NCBI RefSeq assembly: GCF_027744825.2
Contig: NC_071350.1
Coordinates: 1,488,001-1,552,000 of the forward strand
Length of the DNA: 64,000 nucleotides
From: Synchiropus splendidus
Taxonomy: Eukaryota; Chordata; Actinopteri; Syngnathiformes; Callionymidae
Direction: 5' to 3'
The notes under the pieces were generated by a model. The model was not told the origin of the DNA and made no database searches. It saw nothing but the letters and a program-made list of their open reading frames with translations. Below are positions 26,262 to 39,514 of this stretch, piece after piece (within the stretch, counting starts at the first letter, position 1; the number at the start of each line of letters is the position of its first letter). A program made the translations under genes and the position numbers.

Positions 26262-29200
26262 CTGCTTTGTGCCATAACTTTGATGGGAATCTTCAGAACA
26301 TGAAATTTTCACCTCCCACTATAGCAGAAAGGGTCTTTCTAGTAGTTGCACATCAAATCTAAGCTGTCTGAAATGTTTTTTCCAAAGTTATCAACATTTT
26401 TGTTTTTGACGTTTCGGAACCCACCTTATCTCAGGCTGAAAACGCGTTTTCTGCATTGTGCCATAACTTTTCAGGGAAGCTACAGAACATGAAATGTTCG
26501 CCTCCCACTATAGCAGAAAGGGTTTTTCTAGTAGTTGCACATCAAATCTAAGCTGTCTGAAGTGTTTTTCCAAAGTTATCAACATTTTTATGTTTGGCGT
26601 TCCGGAACCCACCTTATCTCAGGCTGAAAGCGCATTTTCTGCATTGTGCCATAACTTTGAAGGAAAGCTTCAGAACATGAACGTTTCACCTCCCACTATA
26701 GCAGAAAGGGTCTTTCGAGTAGTTGCACATCAAATATAAGCTGTCTGATGTGTTTTTCCAAAGTTATCAACATTTTTATTTTTGGCGTTCCGGAAAACAT
26801 CTTATCTCAGGCTGAAAACGCGTTTTCTGCATTGTGCCATAACTTTGAAGGAAAGCTTCAGAACTCGAAAGTTTCACCTACCACTATAGCAGAAATTGTC
26901 TTTCTAGTAGTTGCACATCAAATCTAAGCTGTCTGAAGTGGTTTTCCAAAGTTATCAACATTTTTAAGTTTGGCGTTCCGGAACCCAACTTTTTTCAGGC
27001 TGAAAACGCGTTTTCTGCATTGTGCCATAACTTTGCAGGGAAGCTTCAGAACATCGAATTTTCACCTCCCACTATAGCAGAAAGGGTCTTTCTAGTAGTT
27101 GCACATCAAATCTAAGCTGTCTGAAATGTTTTCCGAAAGTTATCAACATGTTTATGTTTTGCGTTCCGGAATCGACCTTATCTCAGGATGAAAAATCGTT
27201 TTATGCATTGTCCCATAACTTTGCTGGGAAACTTCAGAACATGAAATGTTCACGTCCAACTATAGCAGAAAGGGTCTTTCTAGTAGTTGCACATCAAATC
27301 TAAGCTGTCTGAAGTGTTTTTCCAAAGTTATCAACATTTTAATGTTTGGCGTTCCGGAATCGACCTTATCTCAGCCTGAAAACGCGTCTCACGCATTGTG
27401 CCATAACTTCTCAGGGAAGCTTCAGAACATGAAATGTTCACCTCCCACTATAGCAGAAAGGGTTTTTCTAGTAATGGCTCATCAAATCTAAGCTCTCTGA
27501 AGTGTTTTTCCAAAGTTATCAACATTTTTATGTTTTGCGTTCCGAAACCCACCTTATCTCAGGCTGAAAAAGAGTTTTTGTGCATTGTGCCATAACATCA
27601 CTGGGACGCATCAGAACATGAAATTTTCACCTCCCACTATAGCAGAAAGGGTCTTTCTCATAGTTGCACTTCAAATCTAAGCTGTCTGAAGTGTTTTTTG
27701 AAAGTTTTCAACATTTTTATGTTTGGCGTTCTGGAACCCACCTTATCTGAGGCTGAAAACGCATTTTACACATTGTGCCATAACTTTGCAGGGAAGCTTC
27801 AGAACATCGAATTTTCACCACCCACTACAGCAGAAAGGGTCTTTCTAGTAATGGCTCATCAAATCTAAGCTGTCTGAAGTGTTTTTCCAAACTTATCAAC
27901 ATTTTTATGTTTGGCGTTCTGGAACCCACCTTATCTGAAGCTGAAAACGCATTTTCTGCATTGTGCCATAACTTTGCAGGCAAGCTACAGAACATGAAAT
28001 ATTCACATGCGACTATAGCAGAAAGGGTCTTTCTAGTAGTTGCACATCAAATCTAATCTGTCTGAAGTGTTTTTCCAAAGTTATCAACATTTTTATGTTT
28101 GGCGTACCGGAATCGACCTTATCTCAGGCTGAAAACGCGTTTTCTGCATTGTGCCATAACTTTGCAGGGAAGCTTCAGAACATGAAATTTTCAACTCCCA
28201 CTATAGCAGAAATGGTCTTTCTAGTAGTTGCAAGTCAAATCTAAGCTGTCTGACGTGTTTTTCCAAAGTTAACAACATTTTTATGTTTGGCGTTCCGGAA
28301 TCGACCTTATCTCAGGCTGAAAACGCGTTTTACGCATTGTGCCATAACTTTGGTGGGAAGCTTCAGATCATCGAATATTCACCTCCCACAATGGCAGAAA
28401 TGGTCTTTCTAGTAGTTGCACATCAAATCTAAGCTGTCTGACGTGTTTTTCCAGAATTATGAACATGTTTATGTTTGGTGTTCCGGAATCAACCTTATCT
28501 GAGGCTGAAAACGCGATTTACGCATTGTGCCATAACTTTGCAGGAAAGCTTCAGAACATGAAATTTTCAACTCCCACTAAAGCAGAAAGGCTCTTTCTAG
28601 TAGTTGCACATCAAATCTAAGCTGTCTGAAGTGTTTTTCCAGAATTATGAACATGTTTATGTTTGGCGTTCCGGAATCGACCTTATCTCAGACTGAAAAC
28701 GCATTTTACGCATTACGCCATAACTTTGGAGGGAAGCTTCAGAACATCGAATTTTCAATACCCACTATATCAGAAACGGTCTTTCTAGTAGTTGCACATC
28801 AAATCTAAGCAGTCTGAAGTGTTTTTCCAAAGTTATCAACATTTTTATGTTTGGCGTACCGGAATCGACCTTATCTCAGGCTGAAAACGCGTTTTCTGCA
28901 TTGTGCCATAACTTTGCAGGGAAGCTTCAGAACATGAAATTTTAAACTTGCGCTATAGCAGAAAAGGTCTTTCTAGTAGTTGTACATCAAATTTATGCTG
29001 TCGGAAGTGTTTTTCCAAAGTTATCCACATTTTAATGTTTGGCGTTCTGGAATCGACCTTATCTCAGGCTGAAAACGCGTTTTACGCATTGTGCCTCAAA
29101 TTTGCATAAAGCTTCAGAACATGAAATTTTCACCTCCCACTATAGCAGAAAGGGTCTTTCTAGTAGTTGCAAATAAAATCTAAGCTGTCTGAAATGTTTT

Positions 29201-29282
29201 TCCAAAGTTATCAACATTTTTTTGTTTGGCGTTCTGGAACCCACCTTATCTAAGTCTGAAAATGTGTTTTCTGCATTGTGCC
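26262..29282 (+). repeat. Satellite higher-order duplication, offset 3,197 bp, copy 1
   Basis: About 3.0 kb that recurs almost unchanged at 29,459-32,479. The offset is 17 monomers. Shared rare variants include GTTTTTGACGTTTCGG, AAAAAGAGTTTTTGTGC and ACTTGCGCTATAGC. One non-matching monomer (about 29,283-29,458) separates the copies. Confidence 0.9.
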
Positions 29283-29458
29283 ATAACTTTGAAGGAAAGC
29301 TTCAGAACATGAAAGTTTGACCTCCCACTATAGCAGTAAGGGTCTTTCCAGTAGTTACACATCAAATCTAAGCTCTCTGAAGTGTTTTTCCAAAGTTATC
29401 AACATTTTTATGTTTGGCGTTCCGAAACCCACATTATCTCAGGCTGTAAACGCGTTTT

Positions 29459-32400
29459 CTGCTTTGTGCCATAACTTTGATGGGAATCTTCAGAACATGA
29501 AATTTTCACCTCCCACTATAGCAGAAAGGGTCTTTCTAGTAGTTGCACATCAAATCTAAGCTGTCTGAAATGTTTTTTCCAAAGTTATCAACATTTTTGT
29601 TTTTGACGTTTCGGAACCCACCTTATCTCAGGCTGAAAACGCGTTTTCTGCATTGTGCCATAACTTTTCAGGGAAGCTACAGAACATGAAATGTTCGCCT
29701 CCCACTATAGCAGAAAGGGTTTTTCTAGTAGTTGCACATCAAATCTAAGCTGTCTGAAGTGTTTTTCCAAAGTTATCAACATTTTTATGTTTGGCGTTCC
29801 GGAACCCACCTTATCTCAGGCTGAAAACGCATTTTCTGCATTGTGCCATAACTTTGAAGGAAAGCTTCAGAACATGAACGTTTCACCTCCCACTATAGCA
29901 GAAAGGGTCTTTCGAGTAGTTGCACATCAAATATAAGCTGTCTGATGTGTTTTTCCAAAGTTATCAACATTTTTATTTTTGGCGTTCCGGAAAACATCTT
30001 ATCTCAGGCTGAAAACGCGTTTTCTGCATTGTGCCATAACTTTGAAGGAAAGCTTCAGAACTCGAAAGTTTCACCTACCACTATAGCAGAAATTGTCTTT
30101 CTAGTAGTTGCACATCAAATCTAAGCTGTCTGAAGTGGTTTTCCAAAGTTATCAACATTTTTAAGTTTGGCGTTCCGGAACCCAACTTTTTTCAGGCTGA
30201 AAACGCGTTTTCTGCATTGTGCCATAACTTTGCAGGGAAGCTTCAGAACATCGAATTTTCACCTCCCACTATAGCAGAAAGGGTCTTTCTAGTAGTTGCA
30301 CATCAAATCTAAGCTGTCTGAAATGTTTTCCGAAAGTTATCAACATGTTTATGTTTTGCGTTCCGGAATCGACCTTATCTCAGGATGAAAAATCGTTTTC
30401 TGCATTGTCCCATAACTTTGCAGGGAAACTTCAGAACATGAAATGTTCACGTCCAACTATAGCAGAAAGGGTCTTTCTAGTAGTTGCACATCAAATCTAA
30501 GCTGTCTGAAGTGTTTTTCCAAAGTTATCAACATTTTAATGTTTGGCGTTCCGGAATCGACCTTATCTCAGCCTGAAAACGCGTCTCACGCATTGTGCCA
30601 TAACTTCTCAGGGAAGCTTCAGAACATGAAATGTTCACCTCCCACTATAGCAGAAAGGGTTTTTCTAGTAATGGCTCATCAAATCTAAGCTCTCTGAAGT
30701 GTTTTTCCAAAGTTATCAACATTTTTATGTTTTGCGTTCCGAAACCCACCTTATCTCAGGCTGAAAAAGAGTTTTTGTGCATTGTGCCATAACATCACTG
30801 GGACGCATCAGAACATGAAATTTTCACCTCCCACTATAGCAGAAAGGGTCTTTCTCGTAGTTGCACTTCAAATCTAAGCTGTCTGAAGTGTTTTTTGAAA
30901 GTTTTCAACATTTTTATGTTTGGCGTTCTGGAACCCACCTTATCTGAGGCTGAAAACGCATTTTACACATTGTGCCATAACTTTGCAGGGAAGCTTCAGA
31001 ACATCGAATTTTCACCACCCACTACAGCAGAAAGGGTCTTTCTAGTAATGGCTCATCAAATCTAAGCTGTCTGAAGTGTTTTTCCAAACTTATCAACATT
31101 TTTATGTTTGGCGTTCTGGAACCCACCTTATCTGAAGCTGAAAACGCATTTTCTGCATTGTGCCATAACTTTGCAGGCAAGCTACAGAACATGAAATATT
31201 CACATGCGACTATAGCAGAAAGGGTCTTTCTAGTAGTTGCACATCAAATCTAATCTGTCTGAAGTGTTTTTCCAAAGTTATCAACATTTTTATGTTTGGC
31301 GTACCGGAATCGACCTTATCTCAGGCTGAAAACGCGTTTTCTGCATTGTGCCATAACTTTGCAGGGAAGCTTCAGAACATGAAATTTTCAACTCCCACTA
31401 TAGCAGAAATGGTCTTTCTAGTAGTTGCAAGTCAAATCTAAGCTGTCTGACGTGTTTTTCCAAAGTTAACAACATTTTTATGTTTGGCGTTCCGGAATCG
31501 ACCTTATCTCAGGCTGAAAACGCGTTTTACGCATTGTGCCATAACTTTGGTGGGAAGCTTCAGATCATCGAATATTCACCTCCCACAATGGCAGAAATGG
31601 TCTTTCTAGTAGTTGCACATCAAATCTAAGCTGTCTGACGTGTTTTTCCAGAATTATGAACATGTTTATGTTTGGTGTTCCGGAATCAACCTTATCTGAG
31701 GCTGAAAACGCGATTTACGCATTGTGCCATAACTTTGCAGGAAAGCTTCAGAACATGAAATTTTCAACTCCCACTAAAGCAGAAAGGCTCTTTCTAGTAG
31801 TTGCACATCAAATCTAAGCTGTCTGAAGTGTTTTTCCAGAATTATGAACATGTTTATGTTTGGCGTTCCGGAATCGACCTTATCTCAGACTGAAAACGCA
31901 TTTTACGCATTACGCCATAACTTTGGAGGGAAGCTTCAGAACATCGAATTTTCAATACCCACTATATCAGAAACGGTCTTTCTAGTAGTTGCACATCAAA
32001 TCTATGCAGTCTGAAGTGTTTTTCCAAAGTTATCAACATTTTTATGTTTGGCGTACCGGAATCGACCTTATCTCAGGCTGAAAACGCGTTTTCTGCATTG
32101 TGCCATAACTTTGCAGGGAAGCTTCAGAACATGAAATTTTAAACTTGCGCTATAGCAGAAAAGGTCTTTCTAGTAGTTGTACATCAAATTTATGCTGTCG
32201 GAAGTGTTTTTCCAAAGTTATCCACATTTTAATGTTTGGCGTTCTGGAATCGACCTTATCTCAGGCTGAAAACGCGTTTTACGCATTGTGCCTCAAATTT
32301 GCATAAAGCTTCAGAACATGAAATTTTCACCTCCCACTATAGCAGAAAGGGTCTTTCTAGTAGTTGCAAATAAAATCTAAGCTGTCTGAAATGTTTTTCC

Positions 32401-32479
32401 AAAGTTATCAACATTTTTTTGTTTGGCGTTCTGGAACCCACCTTATCTAAGTCTGAAAATGTGTTTTCTGCATTGTGCC
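29459..32479 (+). repeat. Satellite higher-order duplication, offset 3,197 bp, copy 2
   Basis: Second copy of 26,262-29,282 with only isolated differences, for example TTTCTGCATTG where copy 1 has TTTATGCATTG near 27,201. Similarity stops near 32,479. Confidence 0.9.
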
Positions 32480-32830
32480 GTAACTTTGCAGGGAAGCCTC
32501 AGAACATGAAATTTTCACCACCCGCAATAGCAGTAAGGGTCTTTCTAGTAGTTGCACATCGAATGTAAGCTGTCTGAAGTGTCTTTTCAAAGTTATCAAC
32601 ATTCTTATGTTTGGCGTTCCGGAATCTACCTTATCTCAGGCTGAAAACGCGTTTTGCGCATGGTACCATAACTTTGCAAGGAAGCTTCAGAACATGAATT
32701 TTTCACCTCCCACAATGGCAGAAAGGGTCTTTATAGTAGTTGCACATCACATCTAAGCTGTCTGAAGTGTTTTTCCAAAGTTATCTACATTTTTATGTTT
32801 GGCGTTCCGGAAACGACCTTATCTCAGGCT
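32030..32830 (+). repeat. Satellite duplication, offset about 940 bp, copy 1
   Basis: Shares with 32,970-33,770 the variants GCGTACCGGAATCG, AACTTGCGCTATAGC, GTGCCTCAAATTTGC and TTTATAGTAGTTGCACATCAC in the same order. The offset is five monomers. The left part of this copy is also inside the 3,197-bp duplication, so the events are nested. Confidence 0.8.
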
Positions 32831-32969
32831 GAAAACGCTTTTTACGCATGGTGCCATAACTTTGCAGGGAAGCTTCAGAACATTAATTTTTCACCTCCCA
32901 CAATGGCAGAAAGGGTCTTTCTAGTAGTTGCACATCAAATCTAAGCAGTCTGAATTGTTTTTCCAAAGT

Positions 32970-33770
32970 TATCAACATTTTTATGTTTGGCGTACCGGAA
33001 TCGACCTTATCTCAGGCTGAAAACGCGTTTTCTGCATTGTGCCATAACTTTGCAGGGAAGCTTCAGAACATGAAATTTTAAACTTGCGCTATAGCAGAAA
33101 AGGTCTTTTTAGTAGTTGTACATCAAATTTATGCTGTCGGAAGTGTTTTTCCAAAGTTATCCACATTTTAATGTTTGGCGTTCTGGAATCGACCTTATCT
33201 CAGGCTGAAAACGCGTTTTACGCATTGTGCCTCAAATTTGCATAAAGCTTCAGAACATGAAATTTTCACCTCCCACTATAGCAGAAAGGGTCTTTCTAGT
33301 AGTTGCAAATAAAATCTAAGCTGTCAGAAATGTTTTTCCAAAGTTATCAACATTTTTTTGTTTGGCGTTCTGGAACCCACCTTATCTAAGTCTGAAAATG
33401 TGTTTTCTGCATTGTGCCGTAACTTTGCAGGGAAGCCTCAGAACATGAAATTTTCACCTCCCGCAATAGCAGTAAGGGTCTTTCTAGTAGTTGCACATCG
33501 AATGTAAGCTGTCTGAAGTGTCTTTTCAAAGTTATCAACATTCTTATGTTTGGCGTTACGGAATCGACCTTATCTCAGGCTGAAATCGCGTTTTGCGCAT
33601 GGTGCCATAACTTTGCAAGGAAGCTTCAGAACATGAATTTTTCACCTCCCACAATGGCAGAAAGGGTCTTTATAGTAGTTGCACATCACATCTAAGCTGT
33701 CTGAAGTGTTTTTCCAAAGTTATCTACATTTTTATGTTTGGCGTTCCGGAAACGACCTCATCTCAGGCTG
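32970..33770 (+). repeat. Satellite duplication, offset about 940 bp, copy 2
   Basis: Partner of 32,030-32,830. The two diverge after about 33,770, where this copy again reads GTGCCTCAAATTTGC. Confidence 0.8.
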
Positions 33771-34206
33771 AAAACGCGTTTTACGCATTGTGCCTCAAAT
33801 TTGCATAAAGCTTCAGAACATGAAATTTTCACCTCCCACTATAGCAGAAAGGGTCTTTCTAGTAGTTGCAAATAAAATCTAAGCTGTCAGAAATGTTTTT
33901 CCAAAGTTATCTACATTTTTATGTTTGGCGTTCCGGAAACGACCTCATCTCAGGCTGAAAACGCGTTTTACGCATTGTGCCATAACTTCGCAGGGAAGCT
34001 TCAGAACATGATATTTTCACCTCCCACTATAGCAAAAGGGTCTTTCTCGTAGTTGCACATCAAATCTAAGCTGTCTGAAGTGTTTTTCCAAAGTTTTCAA
34101 GATTTTTATGTTTGGTGTTCCTGAATCGACCTTATCTCAGGCCGAAAACGCGTTTTCTGCATTGTGCCATAACTTTGCAGGGAAGTTTCAGAAAATGAAA
34201 TGTTCG

Positions 34207-35147
34207 CCTCCCACTATAGCAGAAAGGGTCTTTCTAGTAGTTGCACGTCAAATCTAAGCTGTTTGAAGTGTTTTTCCAAAGTTATCACCATTTTTGTGTT
34301 TGGCGTTGCAGAAACAACCTTGTCTCAGGCTGAAAACGCGTTTTAAGCAATTTGCCATAACTTTGCAGGAAAGCCTCAGAACATGAAATGTTCACCTCCG
34401 ACTTCAGCTGAAAGGGTCTTTCTCGTAGTTGCAGATCAAATCTGATCTGTCTGTAGAGTTTTTCATGAGTTATCAACATTTTTATGTTTGGCGTTCTGAA
34501 ATCAACCTCATCTCAGGCTGAAAACGCGTTTTACGCATTGTGCCATAACTTTGCAGGGAAGCTACAGAACATGATATTTTCAACTCCCACTATAGCAGAA
34601 AGGGTTTTTCTCGTAGTTGCACATTAAATCTGAGCTGTTTGAAGTGTTCTTCCAAAGTTCTCAACATTTTTATGTTTGGTGTTCTGAAATCAACCTCATC
34701 TCAGGCTGAAAACGCGTTTTACGCATTGTGCCATAACTTTGCAGGGAAGCTTCAGAACATGATATTTTCACCTCCCACTATAGCAGAAAGGGTCTTTCTC
34801 GTAGTTGCACATCAAATCTGAGCTGTTTGAAGTGTTTTTCCGAAAGTTATCAACATTTTTATGTTTGGCGTTCTGGAATCGACCTTATCTCAGGCGGAAA
34901 ACGCGTTTCCTGCATTGTGGCATAGCTTTGCAGGGAAGCTTCAGAACATGAAATTTTCATTTCCCACTGTACCAGAAAGGGTCTTTCTAGTAGTTGCTCA
35001 TCAAATCTTAGCTGTCTGAAGTGTTTTTCTACAGTTATCAACATTTTTATGTTTGGCGTTCCGGAACCCACCTTATCTCAGGCTGAAAACGCGTTTCCTG
35101 CATTGTGGCATAACTTTGCAGGGAAGCTTCAGAACATGAAATTTTCA
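34207..35147 (+). repeat. 941-bp tandem duplication of five monomers, unit 1
   Basis: Identical or nearly so to the directly adjacent 35,148-36,097, including rare variants such as CATTTTTGTGTTTGGCGTTGC and CATTGTGGCATAGC. The match starts at 34,207; just upstream the copies differ (GAAAATGAAATGTTCGCC against GAACATGAAATTTTCACC). Confidence 0.88.
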
Positions 35148-36097
35148 CCTCCCACTATAGCAGAAAGGGTCTTTCTAGTAGTTGCACGTCAAATCTAAGC
35201 TGTTTGAAGTGTTTTTCCAAAGTTATCACCATTTTTGTGTTTGGCGTTGCAGAAACAACCTTGTCTCAGGCTGAAAACGCGTTTTAAGCAATTTGCCATA
35301 ACTTTGCAGGAAAGCCTCAGAACATGAAATGTTCACCTCCGACTTCAGCTGAAAGGGTCTTTCTCGTAGTTGCAGATCAAATCTGATCTGTCTGTAGAGT
35401 TTTTCATGAGTTATCAACATTTTTATGTTTGGCGTTCTGAAATCAACCTCATCTCAGGCTGAAAACGCGTTTTACGCATTGTGCCATAACTTTGCAGGGA
35501 AGCTACAGAACATGATATTTTCAACTCCCACTATAGCAGAAAGGGTTTTTCTCGTAGTTGCACATTAAATCTGAGCTGTTTGAAGTGTTCTTCCAAAGTT
35601 CTCAACATTTTTATGTTTGGTGTTCTGAAATCAACCTCATCTCAGGCTGAAAACGCGTTTTACGCATTGTGCCATAACTTTGCAGGGAAGCTTCAGAACA
35701 TGATATTTTCACCTCCCACTATAGCAGAAAGGGTCTTTCTCGTAGTTGCACATCAAATCTGAGCTGTTTGAAGTGTTTTTCCGAAAGTTATCAACATTTT
35801 TATGTTTGGCGTTCTGGAATCGACCTTATCTCAGGCGGAAAACGCGTTTCCTGCATTGTGGCATAGCTTTGCAGGGAAGCTTCAGAACATGAAATTTTCA
35901 TTTCCCACTGTACCAGAAAGGGTCTTTCTAGTAGTTGCTCATCAAATCTTAGCTGTCTGAAGTGTTTTTCTACAGTTATCAACATTTTTATGTTTGGCGT
36001 TCCGGAACCCACCTTATCTCAGGCTGAAAACGCGTTTCCTGCATTGTGGCATAACTTTGCAGGGAAGCTTCAGAACATGAAATTTTCACCTCCCACT
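35148..36097 (+). repeat. 941-bp tandem duplication of five monomers, unit 2
   Basis: Second unit. Similarity ends at about 36,098, where CACTACAGC replaces CACTATAGC and the next monomer reads TCTAATAATTTCAC. Confidence 0.88.
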
Positions 36098-38512
36098 ACA
36101 GCAGAAAGGGTCTTTCTAATAATTTCACATGAAATCTAAGCTGTCTGAAGTGTTTTTCCAAAGTTTTCAAAATTTTTTTGTTTGGCCTTCGGGAACCCAC
36201 CTTATCTCAGGCTGAAAACGCGTTTTACGCATTGTGCCATAACTTTGCATAAAGCTTTAGAACATGAAATTTTCACCTCCCACAATGGCAGAAAGGGTCT
36301 TTCTAGTAGTTGCACATCAAATCTAAGCTGTCTGAAGTGTTTTTCCAAAATTATCAACAGTTTTATGTTTGGCATTCCGGAATCGACCTAATCTCAGGCT
36401 GTAAACGCGTTTTACGCATGGTGCCATAACTTTGCCGTGAAGCTTCAGAACATGAAATTTTCACCTCCCACAATGGCAGAAAGGGTCTTTCTAGTAGTTG
36501 CACGTGAAATCTAAGCTGTCTGAAGTGTTTTTCCAAAGTTGTCAACATTTTCATGTTTGGCGTTCCGGAATCGACCTTATCTCAGTCTGAAAACGCGTTT
36601 TACGCATTGTGCCATAACTTAGCATAAAGCTTCAGAACATGAAATTTTCACCTCCCACTATAGCAGAAAGGGTCTTTCTAGTAGTTGCAGATCAAATCTA
36701 AGATGTCTGAAATGTTTTTCCAAAGTTTTCAAAATTTTTATGTTCGGCGTTCCGGAATCGACCTTATCTCAGGCTGAAAACGTGTTTTCTGCATTATGCC
36801 ATAACTTTGCAGGAAAGCTTTAGAACATGAAATTTTCACCTCCCACTAGAGCAGAAAGGGTATATCTAGTAGTTGCACATCAATTCTAAGCTGTCTGTAG
36901 AGTTTTTCCTGAGTTATCAACATTTTTATGTTTGGCGTTCTGAAATCAACCTTATCTCAGGCTGAAAACGCGTATTACGCATTGTGCCATAACTTTGCAG
37001 GGAAGCTTTAGAACATGAAATTTTCACCTCCCACTAGAGCAGAAAGGGTCTTTCTCGTAGTTGCACATCAAATCTAAGCTGTCTGAAGTGTTTTTCGAAA
37101 GTTTTCAACATTTTTTTTGTTTGGTGTTCCTGAATTGACCTTATCTCAGGCCGAAAACGCGTTTTCTGCATTGTGCCATAACTTTGCAGGGAATCTTCAG
37201 AACATGAAATTTTCACCTCCCACTATAGCAGAAATGGTCTTTCTAGTAGTTGCACATCAAATCTAAGCGGTCTGATGTGTTGTTCCAAAGTTATCAACAT
37301 TTTTATGTTTGGCGTTCCGGAACTCTCCTTATCTGACGCTTAAAACGTGTTTTCTGCATTGTGCCATAACTTTGCAGGGAAGCTTTAGAACATGAAATAT
37401 TCACTTGCCGCTATAGTAGAAAGGGTCTTTCTAGTAGTTGCACATCAAATCTAAGCTGTCTGTAGAGTTTTTCCTGAGTTATCAACATTTTTATGTTTGG
37501 CGTTCCGGAATCGACCTTATCTCAGGCAGAAAACGTGTTTTCTGCATTGTGCCATAACTTTGCAGGGAAGCTTTAGAACATGAAATTTTCACCTCCCACT
37601 AGAGCAGAAAGGGTATTTCTAGTAGTTGCACATCAAATCTAAGCTGTCTGTAGAGTTTTTCCTGAGTTATCACCGTTTTTATGTTTGGCGTTCCAGAAAC
37701 AACCTTGTCTCAGGCTGAAAACGCGTTTTAAGCAATTTGCCATAACTTTGCAGGAAAGCCTCAGAACATGAAATTTTCACCTCCCACTATAGCAGAAAGG
37801 GTCTTTCTAGTAGTTGCACATCAAATCTAAGCTGTCTGAAGTGTATTTCCAAAGTTATCGACATTTTTATGTTTGGCGTTCTGGTATCCACCTTATCTCA
37901 GGCTGAAAACGCGTTTTCTGCATTGTGCCATAACTTTGCAATGAAGCTTTAGAACATGAAATTTTCACCTCCAACTATAGCAGAAAGGGTCTTCCTAGTA
38001 GTTGCACATCAAATCTAAGCTGTCTGAAGTGTTTTACCAAAGTTATCAACATTTTTATGTTTGGGGTTCTGGAACCCACCTTATCTCAGGCTGAAAACGC
38101 GTTTTCTGCATTGTGCCATAACTTTGCAGGGAGACTTCAGAACATGAAATTTTCTCCTCCCACTATATCAGAAAGGGTATTTCTAGTAGTTGCACATCAA
38201 ATCTAAGTTGTCTGAAGTGATTTTCCAAAGTTATCAACATTCTTATGTTTGGCGTTCCGGAATCAACCTTATCTCAAGCTGAAAACGCGTATTACGCAAT
38301 TTGCCATAACTTTGCAGGAAAGCCTCAGAACATGATATTTTCACCTCCCACTATAGCAGGAAGGGTCTTTCTCGTAGTTGCACATCAAATCTAAGCTGTC
38401 TGATGTGTTTTTCGAATGTTTTCAACATTTTTATGTTTGGTGTTCCTGAATCGACCTTATCTCAGGCCGAAAACGCGTTTTCTGCATTGTGCCATAACTT
38501 TGCAGGGAAGCT

Positions 38513-39514
38513 TCAGAACATGAAATTTTCACCTCCCACTATAGCAGAAAGGGTCGCGCAGGAAGGTTCGGGAGATGGCGGCCTGGGAGCCGCACAGGAG
38601 GGTTCGGGAGACGGCGGCTTGGGAGCCGCACAGGAGGGTTCGGGAGACGGCGGCTTGGGAGCCGCGTAGGGGCCCTCGGGAGGAGACGGCCTGGGAACCG
38701 CGTAGAGGCCCTCGGGAGGAGACGGCCTGGGAGCCGTGCAGGAAGGTTCGGGAGGCGACGGCTTGGGAACCGCGCCGGAGTTTTTGGGAGGCAGCGGCCT
38801 GACCAGGGGAGGCGCCGGCTTGAGAGCCGCGCCGGAGAACATGGGAGGCGCCGGCTTGAGAGCCGCGCCGGAGAACACGGGAGGCGCCGGCTTGAGAGCC
38901 GCGCCGGAGAACACGGGAGGCGCCGGCTTGAGAGCCGCGCCGGAGAACACGGGAGGCGCCGGCTGGAGAGCAGCGCCGGAGACCACGGGAGGCGCCGGCT
39001 TGAGAGCTGCGCCGGAGACCACGGGAGGCACCGGCTTGAGAGCTGCGCCGGAGACCACGGGAGGCGGCGGCTGGAGAGCCGCCGGCTGGAGAGCAGCGCC
39101 GGAGACCATGGGAGGCGCCGGCTTGAGAGCAGCGCCGGAGACCACGGGAGGCGCCGGCTTGAGAGCAGCGCCGGAGACCACGGGAGGCGCCGGCTTGAGA
39201 GCTGCGCCGGAGTCCACGGGAGGCGGCGGCTTGAGAGCTGCGCCGGTGTCCACGGGAGGCGAAGACGGGGAAACACAAGAGTCACGAAGAAAAAAAAAAT
39301 CACGGGCGGGAACCGACAGAATTGGCTCCGACGGAAGAGCAGAAGAAGCAAGCGGAACACCGGACAGAGCAGAGCGGGAGGAATGCCGTGCAACCGCCTC
39401 AGACATGGAGTCCAACATCTCAGAAATAGACAGAGTCATCCTCTCAATATGACTCAACCTGGTGGCCTGAGTGTCTAGTTGCTCCTGCCAGCCTTTCACC
39501 ACTGCTGGGTCCAT
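38513..39514 (-). pseudogene. Gag-like N-terminus expanded into 12-residue proline-rich repeats, 3'-truncated
   Basis: The frame begins MDPAVVKGWQEQ, with a helical N-terminal region of about 45 residues as in the leader part of some Ty3/Gypsy Gag proteins. From about residue 85 it consists of 12-residue repeats such as APPVVSGAALKP and, further on, PRPSPPEGLYAV. The last roughly 14 codons are read from satellite DNA before a stop at 38,513, so the natural C-terminus (capsid, nucleocapsid, pol) is lost. The repeat unit of 36 bp is a multiple of three and lacks stops, so two other minus frames and one plus frame are also open; openness is weak evidence for coding. Function is not assignable; I treat it as a broken gag relic. 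Confidence 0.5.
38560..39270. repeat. 36-bp GC-rich minisatellite, about 20 copies
   Basis: The unit is close to GGGAGGCGCCGGCTTGAGAG followed by CCGCGCCGGAGAACAC. It is most regular between 38,806 and 39,270. To the left a related 36-bp form (GGTTCGGGAGACGGCGGCTT...) continues. GC content is far above that of the satellite. Copies differ mainly at GAACACG/GACCACG and GCCGCG/GCAGCG, with one partial unit near 39,075. Confidence 0.93.

Larger units (their letters stand above)
20864..38555. repeat. Satellite array, block 3
   Basis: About 94 further monomers of the same satellite in the same orientation, uninterrupted for 17.7 kb. Many show CpG-type decay of the central palindrome (GAAAACGTG, GAAAACGCA, GAAAACACG). 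Several multi-monomer tandem duplications, listed separately, lie here. The block ends abruptly at ...GCAGAAAGGGTC, where the LTR-element fragment begins. Confidence 0.97.

Noticed and set aside
38529..39452. Additional frames of 249 and 284 codons (-) and 238 codons (+) over the minisatellite
   Set aside because: They are open only because the 36-bp unit is a multiple of three without stops; only the frame with the MDPA start connects to an LTR leader.
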